A stretch of 6,159 bases of DNA from UBA6164 sp963979005 (GTDB taxonomy: Bacteria > Patescibacteriota > Gracilibacteria > BD1-5 > UBA6164). The position numbers were made by a program, and so were the translations under genes. Under the pieces are notes generated by a model. It was not told the origin of the DNA. It was given only the letters and a program-made list of their open reading frames with translations, and did no database searches. Location of the stretch: the NCBI GenBank assembly GCA_963979005.1, contig CAXBVF010000065.1:1-6159 (forward strand), in the 5' to 3' direction. Of this stretch, positions 5,098-6,159 are shown piece after piece (the first letter of the stretch is position 1; every line of letters starts with the position of its first letter).

Positions 5098-6159
5098 TTA
5101 TAAATTTTCAATTATTTTAGTTTTTAATTCATCTATACCTATTTTTTTATATGCTGATATAAAAATAGGGTTTAAATAAGAAAATTTTTCTTTTATGTAT
5201 TCTAGTTTACTTGAATATATTTTTTCTTCCCCATCTACTTCTATCTTATACTCTCATTCATCTAAACCATCAATCTTATTAAATATATTTAATCTTTTTT
5301 GATTTGCTCATATATTTTCAAGTATTTCTTCTACTACTCATATTTTAATTTCAAGTTTTGGATCAGAAGCATCTATAACATGTAATAATAAATCTGATTC
5401 TATTGAATCTTCTAATGTTGATTTAAAAGCATCTACTAGCTTTGGTGGTAATTCTCTAATAAATCAAATAGTATCATTTACTAATACTTCCTTTGGCTTA
5501 ATATATATTCCAGTTATTTCATCATAACTAGCTGGAACAAACATTTTTCAAACACTAGTTCAAAGAGTCGCAAAAAGTTTATCTTCTGCTAATACTCATT
5601 TTTTTGTTAGAGAATTTGTAAGTGTAGATTTTCATGCATTAGTATATCAAACTACTCAAACTGTATTAATTCATTTTCTAGTTCTTCATTGTCTATGCTG
5701 TTCTCTTACTTTCGCAAAGTGGTCTAATTCTTCTTTTACATGTTTTTCTCTCTTTGATAAATGCCTTTTCATTATCTCTGTATTTGTTTCTCATTTTCAT
5801 TTTCATCATTGTTTTCATAACTCCATTCACATATCAAAAATACGTGGTCACATATGTTTTATAGCAGCTAATTCTATTTGTAATTTAGACTCTTTTGATA
5901 ATGCATTTTTCTCAAATATTTTTAAAATCAAATCTACTCTATCCCAAGCTTTTGCTCAGATTGGCTTAAGTTTTTCATTTATAGCATATATTTGCCTTGG
6001 TTTTAATATATTTCAAAGAATCAATATATTAGCTCCTTGTTTTTCCATATCTTCTATAATTTCATCCAATCTTCCCTCTCATATAAAACTATTATAATCA
6101 GGAACCGATTTATTTTGAATATGCTTAACAATAACAACTCAACCATAAGTATTCACAAG
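5098..6159 (-). CDS. hflX: GTPase HflX, ribosome-associated (N-terminus outside window)
   Basis: HflX is a translational GTPase-like factor that binds the large subunit and splits stalled or stress-inactivated ribosomes. The visible 353 residues include most of the N-terminal HflX domain (SFIGEGRLDEIIEDM, GNILKPRQIYAINEKL, DRVDLILKIFEKNALSKESKLQIELAAIKHMGPR), the glycine-rich linker GKQGGGKGKGETNTEI, a charged helical coil (to about residue 155), and the G domain. Numbered from the first visible codon: P-loop GYTNAGKST at 171-179, DTIG at 229-232, NKID at 294-297 and ISA (G5) at 334-336. The G2/switch I element usually written LFATLDPTTR is LFATLGTSVG here (195-204), and the loop to DTIG is about ten residues longer than usual. 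P-loop and linker glycines are TGA-coded. Roughly 50-60 N-terminal residues are missing because the window ends. Strand and spacing suggest independent or loose linkage to the small membrane gene. Confidence 0.95.

Overview
The window is about 75-80% A+T. In every substantial gene it reads through only if TGA is translated as glycine (genetic code 25). TGA sits at glycine positions that are invariant in well-known families, for example the P-loop of HflX (GYTNAGKS), VGWKG and ARTTES-flanking glycines of DAHP synthase, and the MACGTP motif of a GT4 glycosyltransferase. TGG is kept for Trp and TAA is the stop of every gene seen. This points to the candidate phyla radiation, specifically Absconditabacteria (SR1) or Gracilibacteria. 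A normal code-11 reading would shred the window into fragments and hide almost all of its genes.

Layout. 1-125: 3' end of an unrecognised gene, facing a GT4 glycosyltransferase on the minus strand (137-1255), with one perfect hairpin as a shared terminator. 1256-1494: divergent intergenic region holding a ~100 bp, comparatively GC-rich imperfect palindrome and a good promoter for the next gene. 1495-2301: WecG/TagA/CpsF-family (GT26) glycosyltransferase. 2302-2521: leader region. 2522-3598: class I DAHP synthase (aroG). 3613-4425: stand-alone prephenate dehydratase with ACT domain (pheA), closed by a strong terminator. 4571-4966 (minus): small one-helix membrane protein with an RNKLVH (R-x4-H) motif. 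5098-6159 (minus): HflX GTPase, N-terminus outside the window.

The most notable finding is the leader of aroG-pheA. A 21-codon ORF (2362-2427) encodes a peptide with eight consecutive aromatic codons (FFFFYFFF). It is followed by two copies of the same 16-nt hairpin, exactly 60 nt apart. The four hairpin arms can pair 1:2 (protector), 2:3 (antiterminator, extended by a second helix) or 3:4 (13-bp intrinsic terminator with U-tract). This has the full architecture of ribosome-mediated phenylalanine attenuation, like pheL in enterobacteria, placed before the first enzyme of the aromatic pathway and the Phe-committing enzyme in a lineage usually regarded as lacking amino-acid biosynthesis.

How the genes work together: aroG makes DAHP, the entry to the shikimate pathway, and pheA converts prephenate to phenylpyruvate. 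The intermediate steps and a chorismate mutase are not in this window. The two glycosyltransferases are divergently arranged and probably serve surface polysaccharide or glycolipid assembly. The minus-strand genes on the right are housekeeping (hflX) and unknown (small membrane protein). No CRISPR, tRNA, rRNA, transposase or phage gene was seen.
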